Source: Sphingobium sp. CR2-8 (GTDB lineage: Bacteria > Pseudomonadota > Alphaproteobacteria > Sphingomonadales > Sphingomonadaceae). From it: a DNA stretch of 64,000 nucleotides. Location: positions 846,501 through 910,500 of the forward strand of contig NZ_JAYKZY010000001.1 of NCBI RefSeq assembly GCF_035818615.1, in the 5' to 3' direction. How positions within the stretch are numbered: position 1 is the stretch's first letter; every line of letters starts with the position of its first letter. Position numbers and translations under genes: made by a program. The notes under the pieces were generated by a model that was given only the letters and a program-made list of their open reading frames with translations, ran no database searches and was not told the DNA's origin. Shown piece after piece: positions 9,470 to 18,560 of the stretch.

Positions 9470-10410
9470 GCGAGCACCTCCTTTCCTGCAATAATGCGTT
9501 GTGCCAGCAGTTCGCCGGTCGCTTTGGCTGCTGCGGTCATGATGTCGAGATTGCCCGAGTAGCTCGGGAGGTAATCCCCTGCCCCTTCGACTTCGAGTAG
9601 GATCATGGTCTTTATTCCGGTGAACTCGCCTCGACCGGGAATCTTTAGCTTATTATTGTCGCCAAAGCGTTCGAACTGCACTTCCTGCTTCAATCGATAA
9701 CCGGGCACGTAGGCCTGCACCTTCTTGATCATCGCTTCAATCGAGGCGCGAATTACATCTTCGTCGGCACCTTCGGACAGAGTGAAGACCGTATCGCGCA
9801 TGATCATCGGTGGTTCGGCGGGATTAAGAATGATGATCGCCTTGCCCTGCGCCGCGCCGCCGACTTTTTCGATCGCTCCTGCGGTCGTTCGGGTGAATTC
9901 GTCGATGTTGGCGCGAGTGCCGGGGCCAGCGGAGCGCGACGACACAGACGCCACGATCTCCGCATAATGGACGGTCGCGACCTGGCTCACCGCCGCGACC
10001 ATCGGGATTGTCGCCTGACCGCCGCACGTCACCATGTTGACATTGCCCGCGTCCAGATTGGCTTCGCCGTTCACAGTCGGGATCGTATAGGGACCTATGG
10101 CTGCGGGGGTCAGGTCGACCACCTGGATGCCATCGGCGCGCAACACCCTATCATGTTCCTTGTGCGCATAGGCACTGGTGGCATCGAAGGCGATCCTAAT
10201 TTCGGGATAGCAGGGAAGCGCCCTCAGCCCTTCTATTCCCTCATGTGTAGTGGCGATACCATGTGAACGCGCCATGGCGAGACCTTCGGACTTGGCGTCA
10301 ATACCGACCACCGCCGCCAACTCCATGTTCTTTGGGTATTTGATCATCTTCATCATCAGATCGGTGCCAATGTTGCCCGATCCGATGATGACTGCTTTCA
10401 CCCTCGACAT
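9466..10410 (-). CDS. mhpF: Acetaldehyde dehydrogenase, acylating (MhpF family)
   Basis: 314 aa. NAD-binding [14 protein letters not shown] at the N-terminus; the catalytic cysteine is Cys129 in [12 protein letters not shown]. It oxidises acetaldehyde with CoA and NAD+ to acetyl-CoA. The ATG at 10410 has a textbook AGGAGGAG upstream, so the 26 extra codons of the open frame are left out. It is first in the minus-strand mhpF-mhpE pair and diverges from the IclR gene at 10564. The intergenic 153 bases hold no GTTC-N7-GAAC box, so this half of the pathway may be controlled differently from mhpBCAD. Confidence 0.93.
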   Translation of the reverse strand: MSRVKAVIIGSGNIGTDLMMKMIKYPKNMELAAVVGIDAKSEGLAMARSHGIATTHEGIEGLRALPCYPEIRIAFDATSAYAHKEHDRVLRADGIQVVDLTPAAIGPYTIPTVNGEANLDAGNVNMVTCGGQATIPMVAAVSQVATVHYAEIVASVSSRSAGPGTRANIDEFTRTTAGAIEKVGGAAQGKAIIILNPAEPPMIMRDTVFTLSEGADEDVIRASIEAMIKKVQAYVPGYRLKQEVQFERFGDNNKLKIPGRGEFTGIKTMILLEVEGAGDYLPSYSGNLDIMTAAAKATGELLAQRIIAGKEVLA

Positions 10411-10563
10411 CTGCATCTCCTCCTGTGTCGTGTAGATCAGCCGCTGTCTCTGGGCGGCCTGCTCGCGCGAGCATCGAAGGTTGCGCAATGAAGATCAACT
10501 TGGATACTTTAAACAACTTCCGTACAGTGGCAATTTGATGCCTAAACGCCATGAAGGGTCTCC

Positions 10564-11355
10564 ATGCCGAATCCGCAACTGACCGAAAAGACTCTCGACA
10601 TCCTCCAAGCCGTCGGCGCGTTGGGATGCCCGTCGCTACCCGAAATCCAGTCATGGTGCGGGCTGCCGATGACGACGTCCCACAGGATCGTGCAAACGCT
10701 CGTGGAGCGGGGATTCATCATGCGAACGGTCAAAGGGCGCTACCGGTTGGGGAATGCGGTTCTTGCGCTTTCTCAAGGCATTTCCCACCACGGCCTGCTC
10801 TCGGCGGCAGCGCGCCAGCCCGTCAAGGAGCTGTCCCGCAAGGTGCGCAACCATGTTCATGTTGGAGCACTGAACGACGACATGGTCATCTATCTGGTCA
10901 AGCAGACCTACGGTAAAAAGCGTCTGCATTCTGCTGAAGGGGCGGAACTGGAAGCCTATTGTTCGGCACTGGGGAAAGTGCTGCTCGCCGCATTGCCGAT
11001 GGATGCGCTCGACACCTACCTCGCGGGCAGCGCATTCGTGGCATTGACCACCAACACGATCATCAACGCCGATCAGCTAAGAGCCGAGATTCAGGACACG
11101 CGCATGCGCGGCTGGGCTTCCGATCGAGAAGAGTTTGCAATCGGGCTAAATTGCATTGCCGTTCCCGTTAGGGATCATAACGGCGAGGTGGTAGCCGCGC
11201 TCTCGATAAGCGTCCTCTCTTTGCGCGGCGTTGCTTCGGATCTGAGCGTGTTCCTGTCGTCGCTTTTCGATACGGCAAGCGAAATTTCGCGCGCAGCGTT
11301 TCCGGCGTCGCTTCGCGATATTCGGCCAGCAGCTCGCGTTTCTTCAGTTGCGTGA
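10564..11355 (+). CDS. IclR-family transcriptional regulator (divergent from mhpFE)
   Basis: 263 aa. HTH at about residues 5-70 (LPEIQSWCGLPMTTSHRIVQ) and IclR effector domain with AYCSALGKVLLAALP and RGWASDREEFAIGLNCIA, the family's ligand-pocket signature. AAGGG stands just before the ATG. It points away from mhpF, the usual layout for a local regulator, and is followed by the cyclase operon in the same direction. Only about a quarter of residues appear shared with the other IclR (2962-3768) by eye, so this is not a recent duplicate. Confidence 0.87.
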   Translation: MPNPQLTEKTLDILQAVGALGCPSLPEIQSWCGLPMTTSHRIVQTLVERGFIMRTVKGRYRLGNAVLALSQGISHHGLLSAAARQPVKELSRKVRNHVHVGALNDDMVIYLVKQTYGKKRLHSAEGAELEAYCSALGKVLLAALPMDALDTYLAGSAFVALTTNTIINADQLRAEIQDTRMRGWASDREEFAIGLNCIAVPVRDHNGEVVAALSISVLSLRGVASDLSVFLSSLFDTASEISRAAFPASLRDIRPAARVSSVA

Positions 11356-11407
11356 TCGAACCGACCAATGTCCGCCTGTTCCCTTACCGCTACGCTCCAC
11401 GCACATC

Positions 11408-11422
11408 GTTCGCGCTGAGAAC
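11408..11422. promoter_or_regulatory. GTTC-N7-GAAC box, cyclase operon promoter
   Basis: GTTCGCGCTGAGAAC, 93 bases before the ATG at 11516. TTGTTG starts 16 nt after the box (11439), and TATCGC follows after a 17-nt spacer (11462), giving one of the best -35/-10 pairs of the set. Confidence 0.62.
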
Positions 11423-11515
11423 AATTCTCCCTTTCCCGTTGTTGATGTAGCGCTCCCGGCTTATCGCAAAGCGCCGCTGCCCTCGGGTGGAGACATAAAG
11501 AAAAAGGTTGAAAAC

Positions 11516-12490
11516 ATGTGCGACAATCACGGCCATGGCGCGCCGCAGGGCGTCAGTCAGCTTCTCTCCGGCGCGCCTACCAATTGGGGACGCTGGGGCG
11601 CGGACGACGAAGTCGGCTCACTGAACTTTCTGACCAACCAAGAGGTTCTTCGCGGCGTCAGCGCCGTGCGCCAGGGCAAGGTATTCACCTGTGGCGAGGT
11701 CATCGGCCATCCGGACGGTGATCCTCTTTGGCCGGGGCGGGCACCGGCCAAGCACGAGACCGTGATCGACAAGGCAAGCTACGACCGCGGCGACATGGCC
11801 ACACTACCCGGCGGCGCCGAATTTACGGACGACCGCATCGAGATGTTCCTGCAGGGATCGACCCAGTTCGATGCGCTTGGCCATGTCTGGTACGATGACA
11901 AGATGTGGAACGGCTATCCGTCCAGCGCGTCGAATGGCGGTCTCAAGAAAGCCTCGATCCTGCCGATCGCGCAGCGCGGTGTTGTCGGGCGTGGCATCCT
12001 TCTCGATATGGCGGCGTATAAGGGGAAGGATTTTCTCGACAAGGGCGACCTGCTTCATCTCGATGATCTAGTCGGATGTGCCGAACGGCAAGGCGTCACA
12101 ATCGAAAAGCACGATATCCTTTGCCTCCGGCTCGGCTTTCTCCAGCTTCTGCGCGTCCAAGGGCCAGAGACATTCTACAAAGACTTTTTGGAGCCGGGAC
12201 TGACCTACTCGCCGGAACTTGTGGACTGGTTCCATAAGATGGAGATTCCATGCCTATCGACCGACACCATCTCAAACGAAACCGAGATCGATCCAGCGAT
12301 CGGCGTTCAAATACCGCTTCACTGCGCGTTGATGCGCAACCTGGGGATCACGTTCAACGAGGTCTGTAACTTCGAGGAGCTTAACAAGGACTGTCACGCC
12401 GACGGGCAGTGGACTTTCCTCTACACCGCCGCCCCGCTGAAGGTCACAGAGGCCACGGGCGCACCCGTCAATGTTCTGGCGATCAAGTAG
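11516..12490 (+). CDS. Cyclase-family metal-dependent hydrolase (PF04199, kynurenine-formamidase/isatin-hydrolase fold)
   Basis: 324 aa. The GSTQFDALGHVWY stretch near residue 118 is this family's version of the H-G-T-H-x-D metal motif, and GRGILLDMAAYKG and LSTDTIS match conserved family blocks. Known members hydrolyse amides or cyclic amides and, in some catabolic clusters, cyclic 1,3-diketone-like rings; which applies here is not clear. The first His of the usual motif is replaced (QGSTQ), which is worth noting. The ATG at 11516 is chosen from family length; the frame upstream to 11348 overlaps the IclR gene. It heads a plus-strand run of six genes up to 17605. Confidence 0.78.
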   Translation: MCDNHGHGAPQGVSQLLSGAPTNWGRWGADDEVGSLNFLTNQEVLRGVSAVRQGKVFTCGEVIGHPDGDPLWPGRAPAKHETVIDKASYDRGDMATLPGGAEFTDDRIEMFLQGSTQFDALGHVWYDDKMWNGYPSSASNGGLKKASILPIAQRGVVGRGILLDMAAYKGKDFLDKGDLLHLDDLVGCAERQGVTIEKHDILCLRLGFLQLLRVQGPETFYKDFLEPGLTYSPELVDWFHKMEIPCLSTDTISNETEIDPAIGVQIPLHCALMRNLGITFNEVCNFEELNKDCHADGQWTFLYTAAPLKVTEATGAPVNVLAIK

Positions 12491-12550
12491 AGCATATGCC
12501 GACGTGTGCCAGAAAACAGTGGATCGACATGACTTTGAACGGGAGAAGAT

Positions 12551-14278
12551 ATGTCGATTGAGTCCTATGATCTGGTTGTCGCCGGGTCGGGCGCTGCGGG
12601 CCTATCAGCGGCGATCATCGCTCATTCCAAAGGTTTGCGTGTCGCTATCGTTGAAAAGACGGAGTGGGTCGGCGGCACGACGTCCTATTCCGGCGGCGTG
12701 GCATGGGTTCCAAACAGCCGTCAGAATATCGAAAAAGGGGCTGACGACAGCGTCGATCGGGCCGAGCTCTACCTCGATAACACCGTAACCACCCAGCACG
12801 AACGCATCGCTCGCCGGGAATATCTGGAGCGTAGCCCCGAAGCGTTCGCATATCTGGAAAGCGTGACGCGGCCGTTGTTCTTCGTCAGGCCAAGCAACTC
12901 TCCAGACTATTTTCCTGACACCGAAGGCGCCTCGCAGCAGGGACGGGCAATGACCCCTTACAGTGTTGACGGGAGGACGCTGGGCGACCATTTTCTCGAC
13001 ATCCGTCCACCCCTGCCCGAACTTTGCCTGTTCGGGCGACAGATGCTTGAGCTCATGGACGTCTATCACCTGCTCAACGCCCGTCGCTCTTTCAAATCGG
13101 CGGTGCACACCTCCGTCCTCCTGATGCGCGACCTTCGGGATCGGCTGTTCTACCGCCGCTATGGGCGGGGAACACGCCTGACAGGTGGCAACGCGCTGGT
13201 GGCGAACCTTTATAAATCAGTACTTGATCGCAATATCCCGGTATTTCGCAATACGCCGATCGTCGATCTTGTGAGGAACGATCGAGGCGTCAATGGCGTC
13301 GTCGTCAGGCGGGATGGCACGATGCAAACGCTGATGGCGGAGCGCGGAGTGATCCTTGCCACCGGCGGGTTTCCCTGGGGAAAGCAGCTGCGCGAGGATT
13401 TCATGGACGAGGTGCCGGCAGGCGTGTCCGCCACGAGTCCTGACAGCACCGGTGACGGCATTGCGATCGCCATGACGAACGGCGCCAAATTCGACCGTGA
13501 CAACGTCGAAGGGGCGTTCTGGACGCCCGTGTCCATCGGCAAGCGCAAAGACGGTTCGGCCGCCCATTTTCCGCACCTGATGGCCGATCGTGCGAAGCCT
13601 GGCCTGATTGCCGTCAACAAGTTCGGTCAGCGTTTTTACAACGAAGCCGAAAATTACCATGACTTTGTCCGGGCGATGCTCGGCCGTTTCCGGAATGAGG
13701 ATCAGCAGCCCGTCCATCTAATCTGCGACGATGCGTTCGTGCGTAAATATGCCTTCGGCGCGGTTCCCCCGCTCGCCGCCGATCGCGGCCGCGCCGTAAA
13801 ATCGGGTTATCTCATTCGAGCCGACAGCATTGACGAACTGGCTACGAAGATCGGCGTAGAAAGCCAAGTATTGCAGGAGACGCTGCACCGCTTCAACTCT
13901 GATGCCCAGCGAGGCGTCGACAAGGATTTCCACAAGGGGGAAAGCCAGTACAACCGCTATCTCGGCGATCCAACCCATACACCCAATCCTTGTCTCGGCC
14001 CGATCGAGAAGCGTCCTTATTATGCGATCCGTGTCTATGCCGGGGATATCGGGACAGCGAGTGGCCTTGCGGCGGACCTCCATTCACGGGTTCTCGATAA
14101 CGAGGGAAACCCCATCGACGGCCTCTATGCGTGCGGGAACGACCGTAATTCCATCATGGCCGGATTCTATCCTAGCGGCGGGATCACGATCGGCCCCGCG
14201 CTGACCTTTGCGTATCTTGCAGTCATGCATGCTGCGGGGGTCGGCGACGCGCCGTCATCGCATCGCGAGACGCGCTAG
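12551..14278 (+). CDS. FAD-dependent 3-oxosteroid-1-dehydrogenase-like flavoprotein
   Basis: 575 aa. N-terminal FAD site LVVAGSGAAGLSAAI followed by EKTEWVGGTTSYSGG, and a C-terminal half with GLYACGNDRNSIMAGFYPSG and TIGPALTFAYLA. In ketosteroid delta1-dehydrogenases a tyrosine and a glycine four residues later near the C-terminus form the active site (Y487/G491 in the Rhodococcus enzyme); Y540 and G544 here have the same spacing and surroundings. The family removes hydrogens next to a ring ketone. A non-steroid alicyclic ketone is equally possible. GGGAGAAGAT precedes the ATG. A neighbouring phenol hydroxylase and ring-cleavage set (mhp) would suit an aromatising step. Confidence 0.82.
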   Translation: MSIESYDLVVAGSGAAGLSAAIIAHSKGLRVAIVEKTEWVGGTTSYSGGVAWVPNSRQNIEKGADDSVDRAELYLDNTVTTQHERIARREYLERSPEAFAYLESVTRPLFFVRPSNSPDYFPDTEGASQQGRAMTPYSVDGRTLGDHFLDIRPPLPELCLFGRQMLELMDVYHLLNARRSFKSAVHTSVLLMRDLRDRLFYRRYGRGTRLTGGNALVANLYKSVLDRNIPVFRNTPIVDLVRNDRGVNGVVVRRDGTMQTLMAERGVILATGGFPWGKQLREDFMDEVPAGVSATSPDSTGDGIAIAMTNGAKFDRDNVEGAFWTPVSIGKRKDGSAAHFPHLMADRAKPGLIAVNKFGQRFYNEAENYHDFVRAMLGRFRNEDQQPVHLICDDAFVRKYAFGAVPPLAADRGRAVKSGYLIRADSIDELATKIGVESQVLQETLHRFNSDAQRGVDKDFHKGESQYNRYLGDPTHTPNPCLGPIEKRPYYAIRVYAGDIGTASGLAADLHSRVLDNEGNPIDGLYACGNDRNSIMAGFYPSGGITIGPALTFAYLAVMHAAGVGDAPSSHRETR

Positions 14279-14325
14279 CGATCCACCATCCCGCGAAACA
14301 CATCCGCTTAGAAGGCCAGACTATC

Positions 14326-15171
14326 ATGACAAAAAACGACCACGAAAAACCGTTCTTACGACGGGAGATCATGATCGACGGGCTTGAAAGCAGCTATCTT
14401 GAGGCAGGATCCGGAGATCCGCTGGTACTGCTTCACGGTGGCGAGTTCGGCGGCGAGGCCGAGATATGCTGGGAACTGACCATCCCGTCGCTGGCCCGCC
14501 ATTTCCGGGTGATCGCGCCCGACCTGCTCGGCTTCGGCCAGACGGCAAAGGTTGTAGACTTCGTAGACGGCCGTATGCGTCGGATACGGCACCTCGCCCG
14601 GTTCGTCGAGGCGATGGGCGCAACTGGCGCGCCGCTGGTCGGTAACTCCATGGGTGGCATGCTGGCACTATTCGACTCCGCCTCGCCCGAACCGCTGCTC
14701 AGGCCGCGCAAGATCGTCAGCATCGCCGGCGGCGGAGCGCTGCTGACCGATTCGCCGCATATCGAGGCGCTGTTTGCGTACGACGGCTCGTATGAGGCGA
14801 TGAAGAATATTGTCACGGCGTTATTTCACGACGAGAAATGGGCCGCGGACGAGGCCTATGTCGAACGGCGACGTGCTTCCAGCCTCGCTCCGGGCGCTTG
14901 GGAAGCAGTCGCTGCGGCCCGCTTCCGCCGCCCCGAACGCTTCCAGGAAACGCGCGCGCCCAGCGGTGGGATCGACTATGCCCGGATCCAGGCCGAAAGT
15001 CTCATCATCGCGGGCGAGAACGACAAGATCAAACCGTTAGGTTGGTGGAAGGAACTGACCGGCAAAATGCCAAATGCGGCTGCGGTTACGATTCCACGAG
15101 CGGGACATTGCGCGCAGCTTGAGCAGCCAGAACAGGTCAATGCGATCCTCCTCGACTTTCTGAAAGGCTGA
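14326..15171 (+). CDS. Alpha/beta hydrolase (meta-cleavage-product-hydrolase-like)
   Basis: 281 aa. Oxyanion loop VLLHGGEFG (about residue 37), nucleophile elbow GNSMGG, acidic residue in IAGENDKIKP, and His in PRAGHCAQLEQPE near the C-terminus. The overall pattern resembles C-C bond hydrolases such as MhpC and BphD, giving the window a second candidate besides the mhpC product, perhaps for a different intermediate. GAAGG precedes the ATG at 14326. The next gene starts 7 bases after its stop, so both are probably translated from one message. Confidence 0.82.
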   Translation: MTKNDHEKPFLRREIMIDGLESSYLEAGSGDPLVLLHGGEFGGEAEICWELTIPSLARHFRVIAPDLLGFGQTAKVVDFVDGRMRRIRHLARFVEAMGATGAPLVGNSMGGMLALFDSASPEPLLRPRKIVSIAGGGALLTDSPHIEALFAYDGSYEAMKNIVTALFHDEKWAADEAYVERRRASSLAPGAWEAVAAARFRRPERFQETRAPSGGIDYARIQAESLIIAGENDKIKPLGWWKELTGKMPNAAAVTIPRAGHCAQLEQPEQVNAILLDFLKG

Positions 15172-15178
15172 AATCTCG

Positions 15179-15652
15179 ATGGCAAAGGCATTCGACATGG
15201 ATCCGGTCGCTCGGCTCACCGCACTGGAAGATATTCGTGTCCTGAAGGCGCAATATTGCCGCTATGTCGACACCAAGAACTGGAGGGGTTTCGCCGGGTT
15301 GTTTACGCCGGATGCGATATTGAGCTTCCCTGAGAACAATTCCGATTGGGTTCCGATCGGGCAGTTCCTTGAAGGTGTCGATCCGGCGCTTGCGGGCGGC
15401 ATCAGCATCCATCACGTTCACTCGCCCGAAATAACCTTTTCCAGCCCCACTGAAGCAACGGGGATCTGGGCGATGCAGGATCGCCTTTTCTTTCCACCGG
15501 GCGTCGAGGGCCTCGCCAATGCGAGCCGGATCGTAGGCGCTGGGCACTATCATGAACGCTACCGTCGGATAGGTGATCGCTGGCTGTTCGAACGAATCCG
15601 GCTAACGCGTTTGCATCTGGCGATCGAGATCCAACCGCGAACTATCACTTAG
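15179..15652 (+). CDS. SnoaL-like / NTF2-fold protein
   Basis: 157 aa. Typical opening of the group: ALEDIRVLKAQYCRYVDTKNW, then an acidic loop FTPDAILSF, a beta region around HHVHSPEITF, and the closing YHERYRRIGDRWLFERI. Members are small cytoplasmic barrels serving as dehydratases, isomerases or hydrolases, often in steroid and aromatic catabolism; the reaction here is unknown. It follows the alpha/beta hydrolase by 7 bases. Three further SnoaL-fold units occur in this window (22123, 41633 and the N-terminus of the FMO). Confidence 0.78.
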   Translation: MAKAFDMDPVARLTALEDIRVLKAQYCRYVDTKNWRGFAGLFTPDAILSFPENNSDWVPIGQFLEGVDPALAGGISIHHVHSPEITFSSPTEATGIWAMQDRLFFPPGVEGLANASRIVGAGHYHERYRRIGDRWLFERIRLTRLHLAIEIQPRTIT

Positions 15653-15804
15653 GAAAGCGATCCCTCCGATACCCGTGAAGAAGGACCGAACCGGTTTGAT
15701 ATTGCGGGTTTTGCTACGCGAGATTGATCATTGCGGTGCCGATCACCGGACCGGTCAAGCTGGGAATATAAATCGAACAACATTGTCGGGCGAGGATTAA
15801 AAAC

Positions 15805-16554
15805 ATGCGGCTTCAAGGCAAAAAGATAGTCATAACCGGCGGCGCCGGCGATATCGGCAAAGCTACGGCTTTACGGTTCGCCGATGAGGGCGCACGGTTG
15901 GCACTGATCGACCGCGATGGCGATGGCCTGCCAAAGCCTGCGGGATCACTGTCGTCGGCGTTGTTGCTTCAGGCCGACGTGACGAGCGAAGACGATCTCA
16001 AGCGGACAGCGGACACCGTTCGCGCCGAGTTCGGCATGATCGACGCCCTGTTTATCAATGCGGGGATCGAGCAATCCTACGTGCCTGTCACCGAGATGGA
16101 TAAGGAAACATTCGAGCGGGTTGTTGCGGTCAATCTCACCGGTGCGTTTTTGACAGCCAAGCATTTCCTGCCGCTCGTCGCCGACGATGGCAGCGTGATC
16201 TTCACATCGTCGATCGCCGCGATGACGGCGTTCCCCGCCTATTCCGCATATTCCGCCTCCAAGGCAGGCCAGATCGGGCTAATGAAGTCTGTCGCGCTTG
16301 ACGTTGCGAACCGCCGCATCCGGTGCAACACGATCCATCCCGGACCGGTGCGAAGCAGAATGCTCGAGCGATCGGCTCCAGAGGGATCCGGCGGCGTGAA
16401 CATCGAGCAATGGTTCGCCGGAATGGCCAGCATGGCGCGTATGGGACGACTGGTCCAGCCGAACGATGTCGCTTCTCTCGCGCTGTTCCTCGCGAGCGAC
16501 GAAAGCGCGATGATCAGCAGCCAAAGTATCGTCGTCGACGGCGGAATCGTCTGA
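15805..16554 (+). CDS. Short-chain dehydrogenase/reductase (SDR)
   Basis: 249 aa. Cofactor motif TGGAGDIGKA at residue 12, the aspartate after beta2 (LALIDRDGD) that favours NAD(H), INAG in place of NNAG, the catalytic Ser in FTSSIAAM, and YSAYSASK carrying Y-x3-K. C-terminal end SSQSIVVDGGIV. GAGGATTAAAAAC precedes the ATG. It stands 152 bases after the SnoaL gene, without an evident terminator between, so it may belong to the same transcript. Confidence 0.88.
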   Translation: MRLQGKKIVITGGAGDIGKATALRFADEGARLALIDRDGDGLPKPAGSLSSALLLQADVTSEDDLKRTADTVRAEFGMIDALFINAGIEQSYVPVTEMDKETFERVVAVNLTGAFLTAKHFLPLVADDGSVIFTSSIAAMTAFPAYSAYSASKAGQIGLMKSVALDVANRRIRCNTIHPGPVRSRMLERSAPEGSGGVNIEQWFAGMASMARMGRLVQPNDVASLALFLASDESAMISSQSIVVDGGIV

Positions 16555-16657
16555 TCCGGTCAGCGTGTTGGCGGCCAAGTGGTCGTTCACCGCGAGAAGC
16601 CGTTGCGCGCACCGACGGTGTGACGCGAGCATCGATTGTTAAAGAAAGGATAGTCAA

Positions 16658-17605
16658 ATGAATGTCTTGGTGATTGGGGCGACAGGCTATGTCGGCTCCC
16701 ACGTTGCCCGATCTTTCCGCGATCGGGGGCATGTGGTTACCGGCTTCGCCCGTACAGATGCCAATGTTGCAAAACTGCGCGAGGAAGGTTTCGGAGCCGT
16801 CAGCGGAAGCTTCGATGATCTATCCCATCTTGCTACACTGGTCGCCGATTTCGATGTCGTCGTCATGGCGGCGATGGCGCCATTCGATCTCGAACTGGAG
16901 TTGATGCGCGCGCTGGTCGACGGTTGCACAAAAGGTCGAAGCCGCCACCTCCTTTTCACGTCCGGCTCGGGCGTCCTTTCCATTGAGTCGCTCGATGGCC
17001 GCTGGTCGCAATATACGTTTGCGGAAGACGACCCGTTTCCCTTCCCTGCCCGACCAAATCGCGCTGTCCGGATCCTGACGGAGGATCTTGTGCGGCAGGC
17101 ATCAGGTGATCTTTTGAGCACCTATGTGATCAGACCACCGCTCATCTATGGGAATGGTGGTAGCATCCAGATTCCGCAGATATTCGAGTCCGCCCGGTTG
17201 ACCGGTTCCGCCTGCTATCTCGGGCACGGCCTTAATCTCTATTCCGCTGTCCACGTTGAGGATCTCGCCGAAATCTATTGCCTGGCAATAGAGAAAGGTA
17301 CACCAGGCGCGTTATATCATGCGGTCAGTGGGGAAGCCAACTTCCGCACGATCGCCGAAGCGGTCGCGCAAGTTACGGGCTGCGAAGCCAAAAGCCTCGA
17401 TTACGAAGCTGCCTGCGAATTGTGGGGTCCGTTCTGGGTCGATATCGCACTTGCGGTAAACAGCCGGTCGATCGCCAAGCGGACCGTCGCCGAACTGGGA
17501 TGGGCACCCAAGCACATTGATGTCATCGACGATATCAGGAATGGCTCATATGCAGAGCGCTATCGGTCAGGCTTGGCCGAGTACAGCTGGAAGAGCCACG
17601 GCTGA
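16658..17605 (+). CDS. NAD-dependent epimerase/dehydratase-family protein (extended SDR)
   Basis: 315 aa. N-terminal glycine-rich loop VIGATGYVGSHVA (G-x2-G-x2-G of extended SDRs), the usual RPPLIYGNGG block about residue 160 and VHVEDLAEIYCLAIE about residue 215. The canonical Y-x3-K is not obvious, so catalytic competence as a dehydrogenase is uncertain; many relatives are NAD(P)-binding reductases acting on small ketones. AAAGAAAGGATAG precedes the ATG. Last gene of the plus-strand run; it meets the AraC gene tail to tail with 49 bases between. Confidence 0.8.
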   Translation: MNVLVIGATGYVGSHVARSFRDRGHVVTGFARTDANVAKLREEGFGAVSGSFDDLSHLATLVADFDVVVMAAMAPFDLELELMRALVDGCTKGRSRHLLFTSGSGVLSIESLDGRWSQYTFAEDDPFPFPARPNRAVRILTEDLVRQASGDLLSTYVIRPPLIYGNGGSIQIPQIFESARLTGSACYLGHGLNLYSAVHVEDLAEIYCLAIEKGTPGALYHAVSGEANFRTIAEAVAQVTGCEAKSLDYEAACELWGPFWVDIALAVNSRSIAKRTVAELGWAPKHIDVIDDIRNGSYAERYRSGLAEYSWKSHG

Positions 17606-17654
17606 CCACGATTAGGAATGATGGACCATTTGCGCGGTTCATCAATTCCCAGGG

Positions 17655-18560
17655 TCAGCCTCTCGCGGGTCTCGACGCCATAAGGCCGGCGTCTTGCTGC
17701 AGCCGCATGTCACGGGAAGTTCGCGCCCGATATTCTCGGGGCGTCAGGCCGGTGACTTTGCGGAAAGCGACCGAAAAGGCGCTCGGGGTGTAATAGCCTA
17801 ATTTGTAAGAGATGGTCTTCAGCGACAGGTTGCTCTCGGCCAGAAACGACTGGGCGCGCGCGATGCGGACTTCCTGAATAAAATCGAACAAAGTTCGATT
17901 CATCACCTTTTTGTAAATCTGCCGGACATAACCAGCACCAAGATTTAACTCTTGCGCTATATTAGTCAATGTTGGGCAGCCATCACCAAAATCGTAGACG
18001 AAATTCTCAATGGCCTTGATGCGCTCCCTGACGATGAGTTCGCGCGGTTCTTCGTTCGCTCCCTTCCCGTTCGCTGACGCGCGAAACAGTTCAATGAAGA
18101 TGAGACGGCAGCAAGCGTCGATAACGGTACTGCTGAATTCATTCGGGCAGACGATCTCTGCAGATATCTTATGCATTGCGCGATGAATATAATCGTTGTG
18201 GAAATTGAAATTGAGCAATTCCCCATCGAAGAATGCGCGGTTTTTCTCACCTATGACGCGCTCGATCCAGAGCGGATCAATCTTCAATGACAGAGATCGA
18301 ACGTTCTGAGCCGCATCAGAGATCGCGTATGTTTCAGTGTTCGGAGGAATGCACATCAATCTGCCGGTCGATTTCAAAGCGCCACCGAGGCGACCAGCCG
18401 TGATCCGCGATGTACCAGATGAAAGGCGCAGACGTAACTCGATGTCTTCTTCGCGCTTTGACGCATGACCGCCGGGCATGTAGCAACTATCGACTAGCCG
18501 TGCGCTGATGCCGGGCAGCGCCTGGTGTGTCAGCATTGTTTCAGTCCATCCAGTGACCAC
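17655..18560 (-). CDS. AraC-family regulator (family A; GTG start)
   Basis: 301 aa. C-terminal double HTH (about residues 200-290): PTLTNIAQELNLGAGYVRQI and SLKTISYKLGYYTPSAFSVA, then GLTPREYRA. The N-terminal part is a ligand or dimer domain with GGHASKREEDIELRLR. The start is read as GTG at 18560, preceded by AAGGAGAG; the frame continues 124 codons upstream but lacks similarity there. The paralogue at 35969-36838 begins with the same M/V-V-S/T-G-W-T sequence, which supports this start. It is divergent from the capA-like operon and probably regulates it. The box at 18641 also has a TTG element facing this gene. Confidence 0.86.
   Translation of the reverse strand: MVTGWTETMLTHQALPGISARLVDSCYMPGGHASKREEDIELRLRLSSGTSRITAGRLGGALKSTGRLMCIPPNTETYAISDAAQNVRSLSLKIDPLWIERVIGEKNRAFFDGELLNFNFHNDYIHRAMHKISAEIVCPNEFSSTVIDACCRLIFIELFRASANGKGANEEPRELIVRERIKAIENFVYDFGDGCPTLTNIAQELNLGAGYVRQIYKKVMNRTLFDFIQEVRIARAQSFLAESNLSLKTISYKLGYYTPSAFSVAFRKVTGLTPREYRARTSRDMRLQQDAGLMASRPARG

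Noticed and set aside
16585..16599. GTTCACCGCGAGAAG as a ninth regulatory box
   Set aside because: Last base breaks the GAAC arm and the next TTG is only 3 nt away, not 16-17.
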